DNA of 64,000 bases, from positions 1 to 64,000 of the forward strand of contig NZ_QXPZ01000036.1 of the NCBI RefSeq assembly GCF_003664595.1, given 5' to 3'. Shown one piece after another: positions 37,544 through 46,518 of this stretch; within the stretch, counting starts at the first letter, position 1; each line of letters starts with the position of its first letter. This DNA comes from Atopobacter sp. AH10 (GTDB lineage Bacteria > Bacillota > Bacilli > Lactobacillales > Aerococcaceae). A program made the translations under genes and the position numbers. The notes beneath the pieces are model-generated. The model made no database searches. It saw only the letters and a program-made list of their open reading frames with translations, and had not been told where the DNA came from.

Positions 37544-37572
37544 TTGTTGTTATTAGGGGAATTCAGTATAAT
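37544..37572 (+). promoter_or_regulatory. Promoter of SAM hydrolase-ECF operon
   Basis: TTGTTG (-35, 37544-37549), 17-base spacer, TATAAT (-10, 37567-37572). The leader is only about 35 bases and holds no riboswitch, unlike many ECF vitamin transporter operons. Confidence 0.75.
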
Positions 37573-37612
37573 GAAATTGCAATTATTCTGTTGCAGTTAA
37601 GGAGGAATTGCC

Positions 37613-38464
37613 ATGAAAGCTGCACTCGTCTTACAAACTGACTTTGGCTTATGTGACGGAGCTGTCAGTGCCATGTATGGGGTTGCTCTAAGCGTTGACC
37701 CAAACTTGCACATTTATGATTTAACGCATGAAATCCCTCAATACATGATCTGGGATGCGTCTTATCGCCTCTTACAGACCATCCGTTACTGGGCTAAAGG
37801 AACTGTTTTTGTCTCGGTAGTAGATCCTGGTGTAGGTACCAATCGTTTAAGTGTTGTCGCTAAAACCGCTTCAGGCCATTATATTGTAACACCTGATAAT
37901 GGTAGTCTAACCCATATACAAGAAGAAATTGGTGTCGTTGCCCTACGTCAGATCGATGAAACTGTCAATCGCCTCCCTAATTCAGGAGATTCCTACACCT
38001 TCCACGGTCGAGATGTCTATGCTTATGCCGGTGCTCGCTTAGCTAGTGGTCTCATCAGTTTCGAAGAAGTCGGCCCTGAACTAGATGTTAATCAATTAAT
38101 TCGCTTACCAATTCATCAAGCAGAAGTAGCCGATAATGGTGAAATAATAGGCTCTATTGATATTTTAGACGTCCGTTTTGGAAATTTATGGACTAATCTA
38201 GATCGCAGCATGCTTTTTGATCTAGGCTTTACTTACGGAGATAAAGTATTGGTCACTATCGCCTCAAACCGCTCTGTGGTCTATCAAAATATGCTTACCC
38301 TCAGACATTCTTTTGCTGAAACAGCTTGTGGTGACGCCCTCTTATTCATCAATTCACTAGATAAATTAGGGGTTGCCATGAATCAAGGATCCTTCGCTCA
38401 TGCCTACCATATCTCTGGTGGAGCGACTTGGCAAATTCGCTTAAAAAAAATAAAGGAGAATTAA
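37613..38464 (+). CDS. SAM hydroxide adenosyltransferase (DUF62 family)
   Basis: 283-residue enzyme of the DUF62/fluorinase-like family, which hydrolyses S-adenosylmethionine to adenosine and methionine. Typical elements are the N-terminal [17 protein letters not shown] (7-23), DLTHEIP (36-42), the VVDPGVGT motif (68-75), TPDNGSLT, and [12 protein letters not shown]. The gene starts a four-gene operon with an ECF transporter, separated by one base from the S component. This pairing suggests a link between the transported compound and SAM or nucleoside metabolism; that is inference. Confidence 0.85.
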   Translation: MKAALVLQTDFGLCDGAVSAMYGVALSVDPNLHIYDLTHEIPQYMIWDASYRLLQTIRYWAKGTVFVSVVDPGVGTNRLSVVAKTASGHYIVTPDNGSLTHIQEEIGVVALRQIDETVNRLPNSGDSYTFHGRDVYAYAGARLASGLISFEEVGPELDVNQLIRLPIHQAEVADNGEIIGSIDILDVRFGNLWTNLDRSMLFDLGFTYGDKVLVTIASNRSVVYQNMLTLRHSFAETACGDALLFINSLDKLGVAMNQGSFAHAYHISGGATWQIRLKKIKEN

Positions 38465-38465
38465 G

Positions 38466-39020
38466 ATGAAAAAAAATCAATTATCTATTCGTACCATTGT
38501 TGCTATTGGGATAGGAGCTGCCGTTTTTGTCATTTTATCTCGTTTTGCTGATATTCCTACCCCTATTCCAAATACTTCCATTAAAACGTCCTACCCTTTC
38601 TTAGCAGTTATGGCTAGCTTATTTGGCCCAACTGCTGGTATGTTAATAGGCTTCATCGGACATGCCTTAACAGACTTTACTAGCTATGGTTCTGTTTGGT
38701 GGAGCTGGGTTGTCGTATCAGGTGTAGTTGGTTTAGGTATAGGCCTTCTGACTAAAAATATAGGCTCTCTTTCTGGATCTTTAAGTAAAAAACAAATCTT
38801 ACAATTTAACTTGGCTCAAATACTCACTCAAGCTATTGGGTTTGGCTTAGTTGCCCCTATCTTAGATATTCTCATCTATGCTGAACCAGCCAAAAAAGTT
38901 TTCACTCAAGGTTTTGTCGCTGGCCTAGCCAACATAATCACTGTCGCAGTCATTGGCACAGCTATTTTAGCAGCTTACGCTAAAACACAAACAAAGGCCA
39001 ATAGTCTAACAAAAGAATAA
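38466..39020 (+). CDS. ECF transporter substrate-binding S component (UPF0397)
   Basis: 184-residue membrane protein with about five to six helices, matching the UPF0397 family. It has the N-terminal [19 protein letters not shown], the [20 protein letters not shown] segment (31-50, split around TS), and the late [20 protein letters not shown] stretch. S components bind the vitamin or metabolite and dock on EcfAT. The substrate of UPF0397 is not known to me. It stands between the SAM hydrolase and the ATPase gene. Confidence 0.85.
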   Translation: MKKNQLSIRTIVAIGIGAAVFVILSRFADIPTPIPNTSIKTSYPFLAVMASLFGPTAGMLIGFIGHALTDFTSYGSVWWSWVVVSGVVGLGIGLLTKNIGSLSGSLSKKQILQFNLAQILTQAIGFGLVAPILDILIYAEPAKKVFTQGFVAGLANIITVAVIGTAILAAYAKTQTKANSLTKE

Positions 39021-39074
39021 CCCCATACGTATCTATTGACATTTGGCCTTATTGGGCTAAGTAAGGAGGAAACT

Positions 39075-40787
39075 GTGGCGACCCCGATTATATCCTTTAA
39101 AGATTTTTCATTCAAATACACTAGCCAACAAGAGCCAACCCTCAAACATATCAATTTAGATATCTATGCTGGCGAGAAGATTTTGATCGCAGGACCATCC
39201 GGATCCGGAAAAAGCACCCTCGTCCATTGCTTAAATGGCCTTGTCCCTTTTTCTTACTCTGGTGAAATGACTGGATTTCTCACACTTCAGGGGATAGATG
39301 CCAAAAATATTAACCTTTTTGAGCGTTCCACACACATTGGAACTGTCCTACAAGATCCTGATAGTCAATTCGTAGGCTTAACCGTTGGAGAAGACATAGC
39401 TTTTGCCCTTGAAAATGATGCAGTAGAACAAAGTCGTATGCATCAAATGGTCGAAGAGGTTGCACATGCGGTAGATATGTCCCAAAAGCTATCCGCCTCT
39501 ATCCACGAATTATCTGGCGGTCAAAAACAACGTACCGCACTAGGAGGCATCTTGGTGGACCATGTCTCCACCCTTTTATTCGATGAACCTCTCGCTAATC
39601 TCGATCCCTATACAGGTAAGATGGCCATTGAATGGATTGATCGGATACATAGAGAAAGTAAGAAAACAGTCATCATTGTAGAACATCGAATAGAAGATGT
39701 CCTCCACCGACCAGTCGATCGCATTATTCTTATGAATGATGGAAAGATTGTCGCCGACCTTTCTTCTAACGAATTATTAGCTAGCGACTTACTCAAACAA
39801 TATCAACTACGAGAACCCCTCTATATCACGGCTTTAAAATCTGCTGGTATAAATATTAGGCCAGAATTACATCCTAGTTCCATTGATACCCTCTCTCTTC
39901 CGGAAGAGGATAAAAAGAAAGTTCGCCAATGGTTTAATGCTCATCATGACTTTCACTCCCATTTTAAGGGGCAGAAACTTCTCGAACTGAAAAATATTAA
40001 TTTTTCCTATCAAGATAATCAACCCTTCCTCAAATCGATTAACTTTACCCTATCTGAAGGAGAAATGGTTAGTATCGTAGGGAAAAATGGAGCTGGTAAA
40101 TCTACCCTATCAAAAGTCATCACCGGACTAGAAAGACAAGACAGTGGGCAAATTCTTTTGAGAGGGAGAGATATTTCTCAGGACTCTATTACACAACGTG
40201 CTCAAGCTATTGGTTTTGTGATGCAAAACCCTAATCAAATGATTTCCAAAGCTCTTATCTTCGACGAAGTAGCTTTAGGTTTAAGACTTCGAGGATTGAG
40301 TGAGGAAGAAGTCAAAGAAAGAGTAGAAGCTACTCTCAAAATTTGTGGGCTCTATTCTTTTCGTCATTGGCCTATATCCGCCTTAAGTTTTGGGCAAAAG
40401 AAAAGGGTCACTATAGCAGCCATATTAGTCCTAAAACCGGATATCTTGATATTGGATGAACCTACTGCTGGACAAGACCTACACCATTACACAGAATTCA
40501 TGTCCTTCCTAAAAGAACTCAATCAAAAAGGTATGACCATCTTGATGATCACTCACGATATGCACTTGATGATGGAATATACCAATCGAGCAATCGTCCT
40601 AACAGATGGTAAAGTCCTAGCAGATGATGCTGTTGTCACTATCTTAGGCAATCAAGCGCTGACAAAAAAGGCTCATCTCCTCCCAACTTCTCTTTACCAA
40701 TTAGCTGATCAAGTAGGGCTCTCTGATCGAGAAAAATTCGTAGCCTGCTTTATTCACAGTGAGGAGGTCAATCCTTATGGCGCGTGA
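39075..40787 (+). CDS. ECF transporter fused double ATPase (EcfA1-EcfA2 type)
   Basis: 570-residue protein with two ABC ATPase domains. Domain 1 has Walker A GPSGSGKST (40-48), signature LSGGQ (near 145) and Walker B LLFDEPLANLDP. Domain 2 has Walker A GKNGAGKST (near 336), a degenerate signature LSFGQ and Walker B ILILDEPTAGQD. This YkoD-type fusion energises the ECF complex. The start is GTG at 39075 after AAGGAGG; an in-frame start at 39036 has no ribosome site. The stop overlaps the next gene by 11 bases. Confidence 0.93.
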   Translation: MATPIISFKDFSFKYTSQQEPTLKHINLDIYAGEKILIAGPSGSGKSTLVHCLNGLVPFSYSGEMTGFLTLQGIDAKNINLFERSTHIGTVLQDPDSQFVGLTVGEDIAFALENDAVEQSRMHQMVEEVAHAVDMSQKLSASIHELSGGQKQRTALGGILVDHVSTLLFDEPLANLDPYTGKMAIEWIDRIHRESKKTVIIVEHRIEDVLHRPVDRIILMNDGKIVADLSSNELLASDLLKQYQLREPLYITALKSAGINIRPELHPSSIDTLSLPEEDKKKVRQWFNAHHDFHSHFKGQKLLELKNINFSYQDNQPFLKSINFTLSEGEMVSIVGKNGAGKSTLSKVITGLERQDSGQILLRGRDISQDSITQRAQAIGFVMQNPNQMISKALIFDEVALGLRLRGLSEEEVKERVEATLKICGLYSFRHWPISALSFGQKKRVTIAAILVLKPDILILDEPTAGQDLHHYTEFMSFLKELNQKGMTILMITHDMHLMMEYTNRAIVLTDGKVLADDAVVTILGNQALTKKAHLLPTSLYQLADQVGLSDREKFVACFIHSEEVNPYGA

Positions 40788-41607
40788 ACTTTTAGCTTAT
40801 ATTAACCGTCCTTCTTTTGTTCATCGCTTGAGTGGGCTCACTAAATTAGTCTTCTTTCTACTTTTTTCAACCGCTGCTATGGTGAGTTACGATACCAGGG
40901 TGCTTCTTTTTATGTTAATCATGAGTCTGATCATCTTTAAACTTTCTCATGTTAAATTCAAAGAAATACAATTCGTTTTTTGCCTCATCCTGCTCTTCTT
41001 GGCTTTAAATACCATCACTATCTATCTCTTCTCACCACAAGAAGGCGTAAAAATTTATGGGACTTCTCACGTTCTGCTAAAAGGAATCGGTCACTACAAC
41101 ATCACAGCTGAACAAGTTTTCTACCTTTTTAATGTCTTACTGAAATACCTCGTCGTCACCCCTACTGCCCTCCTCTTTATTACCACGACTCACCCTACAG
41201 AATTTGCTGCTTCCTTAAACAAAATAGGTGTCAGCTATCGGGTCTCTTATGCCGTTTCTCTTGCTCTTCGCTACATTCCAGATATCCAACGAGATTTCTT
41301 TGCTATTTCCAAATCTCAACAAATGCGAGGGGTAGATCTATCGAAAAATGCTAGGCTGTCTCAACGTCTTAAAAACTATGCCATGATTTTAATCCCTTTA
41401 ATCTTGACTAGTTTGGATAGGATTGAGATTATCGCTAATGCTATGGAATTACGTGCTTTTGGTAAGAAAAATAAACGCACATGGTATAGCCAAAGCCCTT
41501 TAAAGAAAGCCGACTATCTGACACTAGTCACCGCCTGTCTTCTATTCATCTTAGCTATTGCCATTACCTTAACCAATAAAACACGCTTCTATAATCCTTT
41601 CCTTTAG
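40777..41607 (+). CDS. ECF transporter transmembrane component EcfT
   Basis: 276-residue membrane coupling protein of the energy-coupling factor complex. Hydrophobic helices lie in the first 120 residues and at the end. The cytoplasmic coupling helices contain the two EcfT motifs: SQQMRGVDL (about 180-188) and AMELRAFG (about 220-227), each with the A/R-G-type signature that contacts the ATPases. The start is the ATG at 40777 with GAGGAGGT upstream. Last gene of the operon. Confidence 0.92.
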   Translation: MARELLAYINRPSFVHRLSGLTKLVFFLLFSTAAMVSYDTRVLLFMLIMSLIIFKLSHVKFKEIQFVFCLILLFLALNTITIYLFSPQEGVKIYGTSHVLLKGIGHYNITAEQVFYLFNVLLKYLVVTPTALLFITTTHPTEFAASLNKIGVSYRVSYAVSLALRYIPDIQRDFFAISKSQQMRGVDLSKNARLSQRLKNYAMILIPLILTSLDRIEIIANAMELRAFGKKNKRTWYSQSPLKKADYLTLVTACLLFILAIAITLTNKTRFYNPFL

Positions 41608-41908
41608 ACAGTAAAAAGATAGACTTTTTCTATAAAGGAAATTGGAAATAACTACTCAACTAAGCAATCGCAGTTTTGAATAGTAACTGCCCTTCTAAGT
41701 GAGTGCCTAGCATTTAACTTAAAGGGAGCAGTTCACATCAAGCTAAACCCCCCAAATTTATCCAACGCTCAGTGGACAAATTTGGGGGGATTTAGCTAAC
41801 AAAGTCTATCTAAAAAGCTATTATTTACTTTCCTACTAGACAAAAAATGAGCCCTACAAGAGAGCTCATTCCACCATTTTATTCTACTAGCGATCTTTTG
41901 TAAAAGAC
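41608..41908. other. Convergent gap with large inverted repeat
   Basis: No gene. At 41741-41797 AGCTAAACCCCCCAAATTTA and its near complement form a stem of about 20 bp with small bulges around a 14-base loop. It has no T-run, so it may work with the A-rich stretches near 41835 or as an mRNA end-stabiliser for ecfT and glnA transcripts. A second short hairpin, GAGCTC-type (AGCCCTACAAGAGAGCTC), precedes glnA's end. Confidence 0.6.
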
Positions 41909-43243
41909 TTAATAATTGAAATAAGTCTCTCGCTCCCACTCTGTTACTTGTTGACGGTAAGCTGACCATTCAACTGTTTTAGCTTCTACAAAGTTTTGGA
42001 AAATATGTGTTCCCAATGCATCTTGAATGACTTCATCTTCTTTAAGCTTTTGAATAGCTTCACGTAAGCTTTCTGGCAAATCATGGATACCAGCTTCCAG
42101 ACGTTCTTTAGCTGTCATCTTGTAGATATTGCGATCAATAGATTTTGGAACTTCTATTTCTTCCTTAACCCCTTCTAAACCAGCCTTAAGAATAGTTGCT
42201 AAGGCTAAATATGGGTTAGCCGTTGGATCAACACTCCGAACTTCGATACGGGTAGATTTGCCACGAGAAGCAGGAATACGAATCAATGGTGACCGGTTTT
42301 GGCTACTCCAGGCAATATAGACTGGCGCTTCAAAACCTGGTACCAAGCGCTTATAGGAATTAATCGTTGGATTGCAAATAGCTGTCATGGCTGGAGCGTG
42401 TTTTAAAACACCTGCTAAGAAATGCAAGCAAGTTTGGCTGAGACCATTTTCTGCACTTGGATCATAAAACATATTTTCCCCATCTTTGAATAAGGAAACA
42501 TTACAGTGCATACCAGATCCAGAAATACCTTGACGAGGTTTAGCCATAAAAGTGGCATGCAAGCCGTGTTTACGAGCAATAGTCCTTACAACTAACTTGA
42601 AAGTTTGAATATAGTCACAAGCTGTCACGACATCAGCGTATTCCCAGTCAATTTCGTGTTGTCCTGGAGCTACTTCATGGTGAGATGCTTCGACATTAAA
42701 GCCTAGACGTTCCAATTCAAGTGTAATATCTCGACGACAGTTTTCACCTAAGTCAGTAGGTGCCAAGTCGAAATAACCTCCATTATCATTCAAACCTTGT
42801 GTTGGTTGTCCTTTTTCATCCAATTTGAAGAGGAAGAATTCAGGTTCTGGTCCCAAGTTAAAGGAATCATAGCCTAATTCTTTCATTTCAGCTAATAAAC
42901 GTTTTAAATTAGAACGTGGGTCTCCTGGGAAAGGTTTACCATCAACTGTACGCACATCGCAGATTAATCGCGCGATTTTCCCATCTTCACGGCTTAACCA
43001 TGGGAAGATCAACCAAGTATCCAAATCTGGGTAGAGATACATATCACTTTCTTCAATCCGAACAAATCCTTCAATAGAAGATCCATCGAACATCATCTTG
43101 TTGTCTAAAACTTTATCTAATTGACGAATTGGCACTTCAACATTCTTGATTGTTCCCAAAATATCTGTGAACATTAGACGTAGATAGTGAACATTTTCTT
43201 CTTGGGCATTCTTCCGGATTTCATCTGCTGTGTAGCGTGGCAT
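41909..43243 (-). CDS. glnA: Glutamine synthetase, type I
   Basis: Ammonia-assimilating enzyme of 444 residues, forming dodecamers. Visible motifs: DGSSIEGF (53-60), the ATP/glutamate-site GPEPEFFLF (about 128-136), [11 protein letters not shown] (about 190-200), and NRSPLIRIP (about 317-325). There is no adenylylation-type extension, as expected for the Firmicute form controlled by GlnR. It follows glnR by 24 bases. Confidence 0.97.
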   Translation of the reverse strand: MPRYTADEIRKNAQEENVHYLRLMFTDILGTIKNVEVPIRQLDKVLDNKMMFDGSSIEGFVRIEESDMYLYPDLDTWLIFPWLSREDGKIARLICDVRTVDGKPFPGDPRSNLKRLLAEMKELGYDSFNLGPEPEFFLFKLDEKGQPTQGLNDNGGYFDLAPTDLGENCRRDITLELERLGFNVEASHHEVAPGQHEIDWEYADVVTACDYIQTFKLVVRTIARKHGLHATFMAKPRQGISGSGMHCNVSLFKDGENMFYDPSAENGLSQTCLHFLAGVLKHAPAMTAICNPTINSYKRLVPGFEAPVYIAWSSQNRSPLIRIPASRGKSTRIEVRSVDPTANPYLALATILKAGLEGVKEEIEVPKSIDRNIYKMTAKERLEAGIHDLPESLREAIQKLKEDEVIQDALGTHIFQNFVEAKTVEWSAYRQQVTEWERETYFNY

Positions 43244-43267
43244 TTTTACACCTTCCTTTTAATTCAT

Positions 43268-43612
43268 TTACCTCTGCGTCGAATCTAGGCGACTCAGGGT
43301 TAAAAATTCTTGATGAAACAATTGACGAACGTCTTCATCCGTTAGGCTTCCGACGATATTATTTCCCTCTTGACCTTGGAATTGTTGATGGATAGCCTCA
43401 ATAGACAGACCATCTTCCAACATATCCTTAATGTCTAACAAAAGATCCACATCATCCAGTGAGTAAAGGCGACGATTCCCGTCAGTGCGCTTTGGTGAAA
43501 TAAGCCCTTTTTCTTCATAATAACGAATTTGACGAGCTGTCAAATCGGTTAAACGAATGACCGTCCCAATAGGGAAAACTGATCTTGACTTACGCAGTGC
43601 CTTGCTTGCCAT
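43268..43612 (-). CDS. glnR: MerR-family nitrogen regulator GlnR
   Basis: 114-residue repressor. The winged helix-turn-helix covers residues 15-80 (TVIRLTDLTARQIRYYEEKGLI, split here by its helices). The C-terminal tail, which in GlnR senses feedback-inhibited glutamine synthetase, ends TLSRLDSTQR. It lies just upstream of glnA, and two GlnR-type boxes are in its promoter, so the operon is autoregulated. Confidence 0.95.
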   Translation of the reverse strand: MASKALRKSRSVFPIGTVIRLTDLTARQIRYYEEKGLISPKRTDGNRRLYSLDDVDLLLDIKDMLEDGLSIEAIHQQFQGQEGNNIVGSLTDEDVRQLFHQEFLTLSRLDSTQR

Positions 43613-43657
43613 TCCTTTTCCTCTCCTTTATAATGAATCTATTTGCTAACGGAGTCT

Positions 43658-43722
43658 ATTTTACTCTTAACTTTTTTCATCTGTCAAGAGTATTTACTTA
43701 TTTCGTGTTACTTTTTATCACA
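43658..43722 (-). promoter_or_regulatory. glnRA promoter with GlnR boxes
   Basis: TTGACA (-35, minus strand 43687-43682), 18-base spacer, TAAAAT (-10, 43663-43658). A perfect GlnR box (TGTNA-N7-TNACA) lies at 43706-43722, TGTTACTTTTTATCACA on the plus strand. A second, one-mismatch box (43682-43698, TGTCA-N7-TTACT) overlaps the -35. The perfect box ends 23 bases before the divergent cation exporter start codon. Confidence 0.85.
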
Positions 43723-43745
43723 TCAGGCAAAGTAAAGGAGTTCAT

Positions 43746-44663
43746 ATGTCAGATTTTCTAACGTCAGATAGTGACTTAGCCATTAAAAATGCTGAAAAAG
43801 GGGCTAAACTTAGTCTACTGGTCTATATGATCATGGCGGTGGCCAAAATACTTGTCGGCTTTATTTTTCATTCACATGCTCTTCAGGCGGACGGTTTCAA
43901 TAATTGCTCGGATACACTCTCTTCAATAACTATTATGGCAGGTCTTAAACTCGCCAGGAAACCCGTTGATTCCGACCATGCTTATGGCCACTATAAATAT
44001 GAACCTATCGCTAGCCTTATTACCTCTATCTTCATGCTTTTTATCGGTTTTAGCGTCTTATCCAATGCCATGACCAGCTTTACGTATGGACCATCATCCA
44101 CTCTAGATTCACACCCTCTAACCATACTCGTCGCCTTTTTGTCTGCTATTGTCATTTTCTCTATTTATCTTTATAACATGAGACTGGCCAGACAAACGAA
44201 TTCCAAAGGGCTAAAAGCAGCAGCTAAAGATAACCTATCCGATGCTCTTATCAGTTTGGCTACAGCCCTATCCCTTATTGGAGCAAGGTATGGTTTCCTT
44301 TGGCTCGATCCAGTCATGGCTCTTCTTGTCTCTATTATCATCCTTAAAACAGCTATCGAAATTTTTAAAGAAGCTGTTTTTGATCTAACAGATGGTTTTA
44401 AAGTCGATAAACTTGAAAGTTATGAAGCAACTGTCTTTTCCCATCCAGCGGTTTCTCATGTCGATTCAATAAAAGCCAGAGTCTATGGGTCAAAAATTTA
44501 TATGGACGTTACCATTTCTGTTGATCCTGAATTAAACGTGAGAGATAGCCACCATATTACGGAAGAAATTGAAAAGATGTTAGCTGAAAAGCACCATATT
44601 TCCTTCGTTGATATTCATGTGGAACCAGACGACATACCAGATGCGCCTGAAAAATACCAATAA
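43746..44663 (+). CDS. Cation diffusion facilitator (CDF) metal exporter
   Basis: 305-residue transporter of the CDF family with six membrane helices (about 25-215) and a cytoplasmic metal-sensing domain (about 220-300). Metal-site residues in helix 2 are in HALQADGFNNCSD (D39 area), matched by a second site in KAAAKDNLSDALIS in helix 5. Members export Zn2+, Mn2+ or Fe2+ against protons. The DxxxD pattern resembles MntE/YdfM-like manganese exporters, but the metal is not certain. It shares a short intergenic region with glnR. Confidence 0.88.
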   Translation: MSDFLTSDSDLAIKNAEKGAKLSLLVYMIMAVAKILVGFIFHSHALQADGFNNCSDTLSSITIMAGLKLARKPVDSDHAYGHYKYEPIASLITSIFMLFIGFSVLSNAMTSFTYGPSSTLDSHPLTILVAFLSAIVIFSIYLYNMRLARQTNSKGLKAAAKDNLSDALISLATALSLIGARYGFLWLDPVMALLVSIIILKTAIEIFKEAVFDLTDGFKVDKLESYEATVFSHPAVSHVDSIKARVYGSKIYMDVTISVDPELNVRDSHHITEEIEKMLAEKHHISFVDIHVEPDDIPDAPEKYQ

Positions 44664-44782
44664 ATACAAACTCTGCCTCAAACTTTTTGAGCTATATTTT
44701 GCTTATATCGAATAAAGCCCTTAGCATTTGGTGGAAGAACTACACGAGTGAAACTCTAGTATATACAGATCAAAAAAAGCAA

Positions 44783-44822
44783 AGCGAGTATAAACGTTGT
44801 TAAATCAACATCTATACTCGCT
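44783..44822. terminator. Two-tier bidirectional terminator
   Basis: AGCGAGTATA/TATACTCGCT outer stem with a GTTG/CAAC inner stem; T-run on the plus strand and AAAAAAAGC on the left (T-rich on minus). It separates convergent CDF and purA genes. Nearby, TGTCAAAGTCA occurs twice (44838 and 44881). Confidence 0.8.
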
Positions 44823-44918
44823 TTTTTATTTTTTAACTGTCAAAGTCAAGACAGCTTTACCCGATTTTTTGTTTTTTTGGTGTCAAAGTCAGGAAGAAGT
44901 ATATAGCCAATATAAGGA

Positions 44919-44970
44919 AAAGCTAGCCTTAAAGACTCCCTAATGGCACCTAAAAGACTAGCTTTTTCTA
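44919..44970. terminator. Long-loop hairpin near purA end
   Basis: AAAGCTAG/CTAGCTTT with a further AAG/CTT pairing encloses about 25 bases. The T-tail is better on the plus strand (CTTTTTC) than on the minus strand (TTTCCTTA). It may act as a second terminator in the convergent gap. Confidence 0.45.
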
Positions 44971-44991
44971 TGGCATTATGCCTCTTTATCT

Positions 44992-46287
44992 TTAAAATTC
45001 TTCCCAAACGTTAATTAAGATATTAGTTTGATCACGATCTGGCCCCACAGATAGAGTAGCAATCTTTGCTCCAACTAATTCTTCTATGCGTTTCACATAA
45101 TGTTGGGCTGCTTGAGGTAATTCTTCTAGAGAACGACAAGACGTGATATCTTCTGTCCAACCGTCTAATTCCTCATAGATTGGTGTGCAACCAGCTAATT
45201 CTTTCAAGCTGGCTGGATAACTTTCAATCCGACTGCCGTCAGCTTTTTCATAAGCCACACAGATCTTCACTTTATCTAAACCTGTTAAAACATCAATACA
45301 GTTTAAAGATAGATGAGTGATACCTGACACGCGCTTAGTATGCCGCATAACCACAGAGTCAAACCAACCTACACGACGAGGACGTCCTGTAGTCGTCCCA
45401 TATTCATGACCTACTTCACGAATATGATGGCCTTTTTCATCAAACAATTCAGTTGGGAAAGGTCCATCCCCTACACGTGAGGTATAGGCCTTGCAAACAC
45501 CAATAGCAGCGGAAACACGGGTTGGGCCAATACCAGTCCCAATTGTTACCCCACCGGCTAATGGGTTCGATGAGGTGACAAATGGATATGTCCCTTGATC
45601 GATATCCAACATAACCCCTTGAGCACCTTCAAATAAGACTTTTTTACCTTCATCTAATGCATCATTCAATAGAACAGAAGCATCTACAACATATTTCTTC
45701 AACTCTTGACCGTATGCATAATAACTTTCAAAGATTTCATCAAAGTCGAGAGCTTCATGCCCATAAATTTTGGTAAAAATAGCATTCTTTTCATCTAGAT
45801 TGCGTTTCAATAAATCATGGAAAGTTTCCTTTTCCAATAAATCGACCATACGAATCCCAACACGAGCAGCTTTATCCGTATAGGCAGGCCCGATCCCCTT
45901 ACAGGTCGTTCCAATTTTTTGATCGCCCTTCGCTTCTTCTTGTAACTTGTCGAGAAGAATATGATAAGGCAAAATGACATGTGCTCGATCTGAAATACGA
46001 AGACCAGATACATCTACACCTTGTTCAATCAATCCATTTAATTCTTCAACCAAAGATTTAGGGTTTGCCACTACCCCATTTCCAATAACGCTAAGCTTGT
46101 CACTTGAAAAAATCCCAGAAGGAATCAAATGCAATTTGTAGGTAGTCCCACCGAAAACAATTGTGTGTCCTGCGTTATCGCCACCAGCATAACGAGCAAT
46201 CACATCAGCTTGTTGACTAAAGAAGTCGGTGATTTTCCCTTTCCCTTCATCGCCCCATTGCGTTCCAACCACGACAATTGAAGACAT
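44992..46287 (-). CDS. purA: Adenylosuccinate synthetase
   Basis: First step from IMP to AMP: joins aspartate to IMP using GTP (431 residues). [11 protein letters not shown] is at 8-18 with the catalytic D13, NAGHTI at 38-43 holds the catalytic histidine, and [10 protein letters not shown] (about 298-307) binds IMP/GTP. A single-gene transcript with its own promoter, which has a dyad in the spacer. It closes the gdpP-rplI-dnaB-purA row. Confidence 0.97.
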   Translation of the reverse strand: MSSIVVVGTQWGDEGKGKITDFFSQQADVIARYAGGDNAGHTIVFGGTTYKLHLIPSGIFSSDKLSVIGNGVVANPKSLVEELNGLIEQGVDVSGLRISDRAHVILPYHILLDKLQEEAKGDQKIGTTCKGIGPAYTDKAARVGIRMVDLLEKETFHDLLKRNLDEKNAIFTKIYGHEALDFDEIFESYYAYGQELKKYVVDASVLLNDALDEGKKVLFEGAQGVMLDIDQGTYPFVTSSNPLAGGVTIGTGIGPTRVSAAIGVCKAYTSRVGDGPFPTELFDEKGHHIREVGHEYGTTTGRPRRVGWFDSVVMRHTKRVSGITHLSLNCIDVLTGLDKVKICVAYEKADGSRIESYPASLKELAGCTPIYEELDGWTEDITSCRSLEELPQAAQHYVKRIEELVGAKIATLSVGPDRDQTNILINVWEEF

Positions 46288-46336
46288 GTCGACACCTCTT
46301 AATTCTTAATTTATTCCGTTGAAAACCAACATTATC

Positions 46337-46365
46337 AGTGTATCAATAATTAATGATACCTGCAA
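46337..46365 (-). promoter_or_regulatory. purA promoter with dyad operator
   Basis: TTGCAG (-35, 46365-46360), 17-base spacer and TACACT (-10, 46342-46337) on the minus strand. The spacer plus the -10 edge forms an inverted repeat with GTATCA/TGATAC arms around 8 AT bases (46340-46359). No PurBox was found, so a different regulator may bind here. Confidence 0.6.
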
Positions 46366-46433
46366 GAAAAAACAGACTATCTTTCTTCTAGCTCAGATCT
46401 CAAATTTTCACTTTTTCTCTCCACAAAAATAAG

Positions 46434-46457
46434 GGGATCCCATTTCTCTGGAATCCC
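46434..46457 (-). terminator. Terminator after dnaB
   Basis: GGGATTCC/GGGATCCC stem (one G-T pair) followed on the minus strand by CTTATTTTTG, about 60 bases past the dnaB stop. Confidence 0.7.
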
Positions 46458-46518
46458 ACTTTCTTGTTATAATACACTACATATCATTTTTTTCTGATCC
46501 CTAAAAACTTTGACAGCT

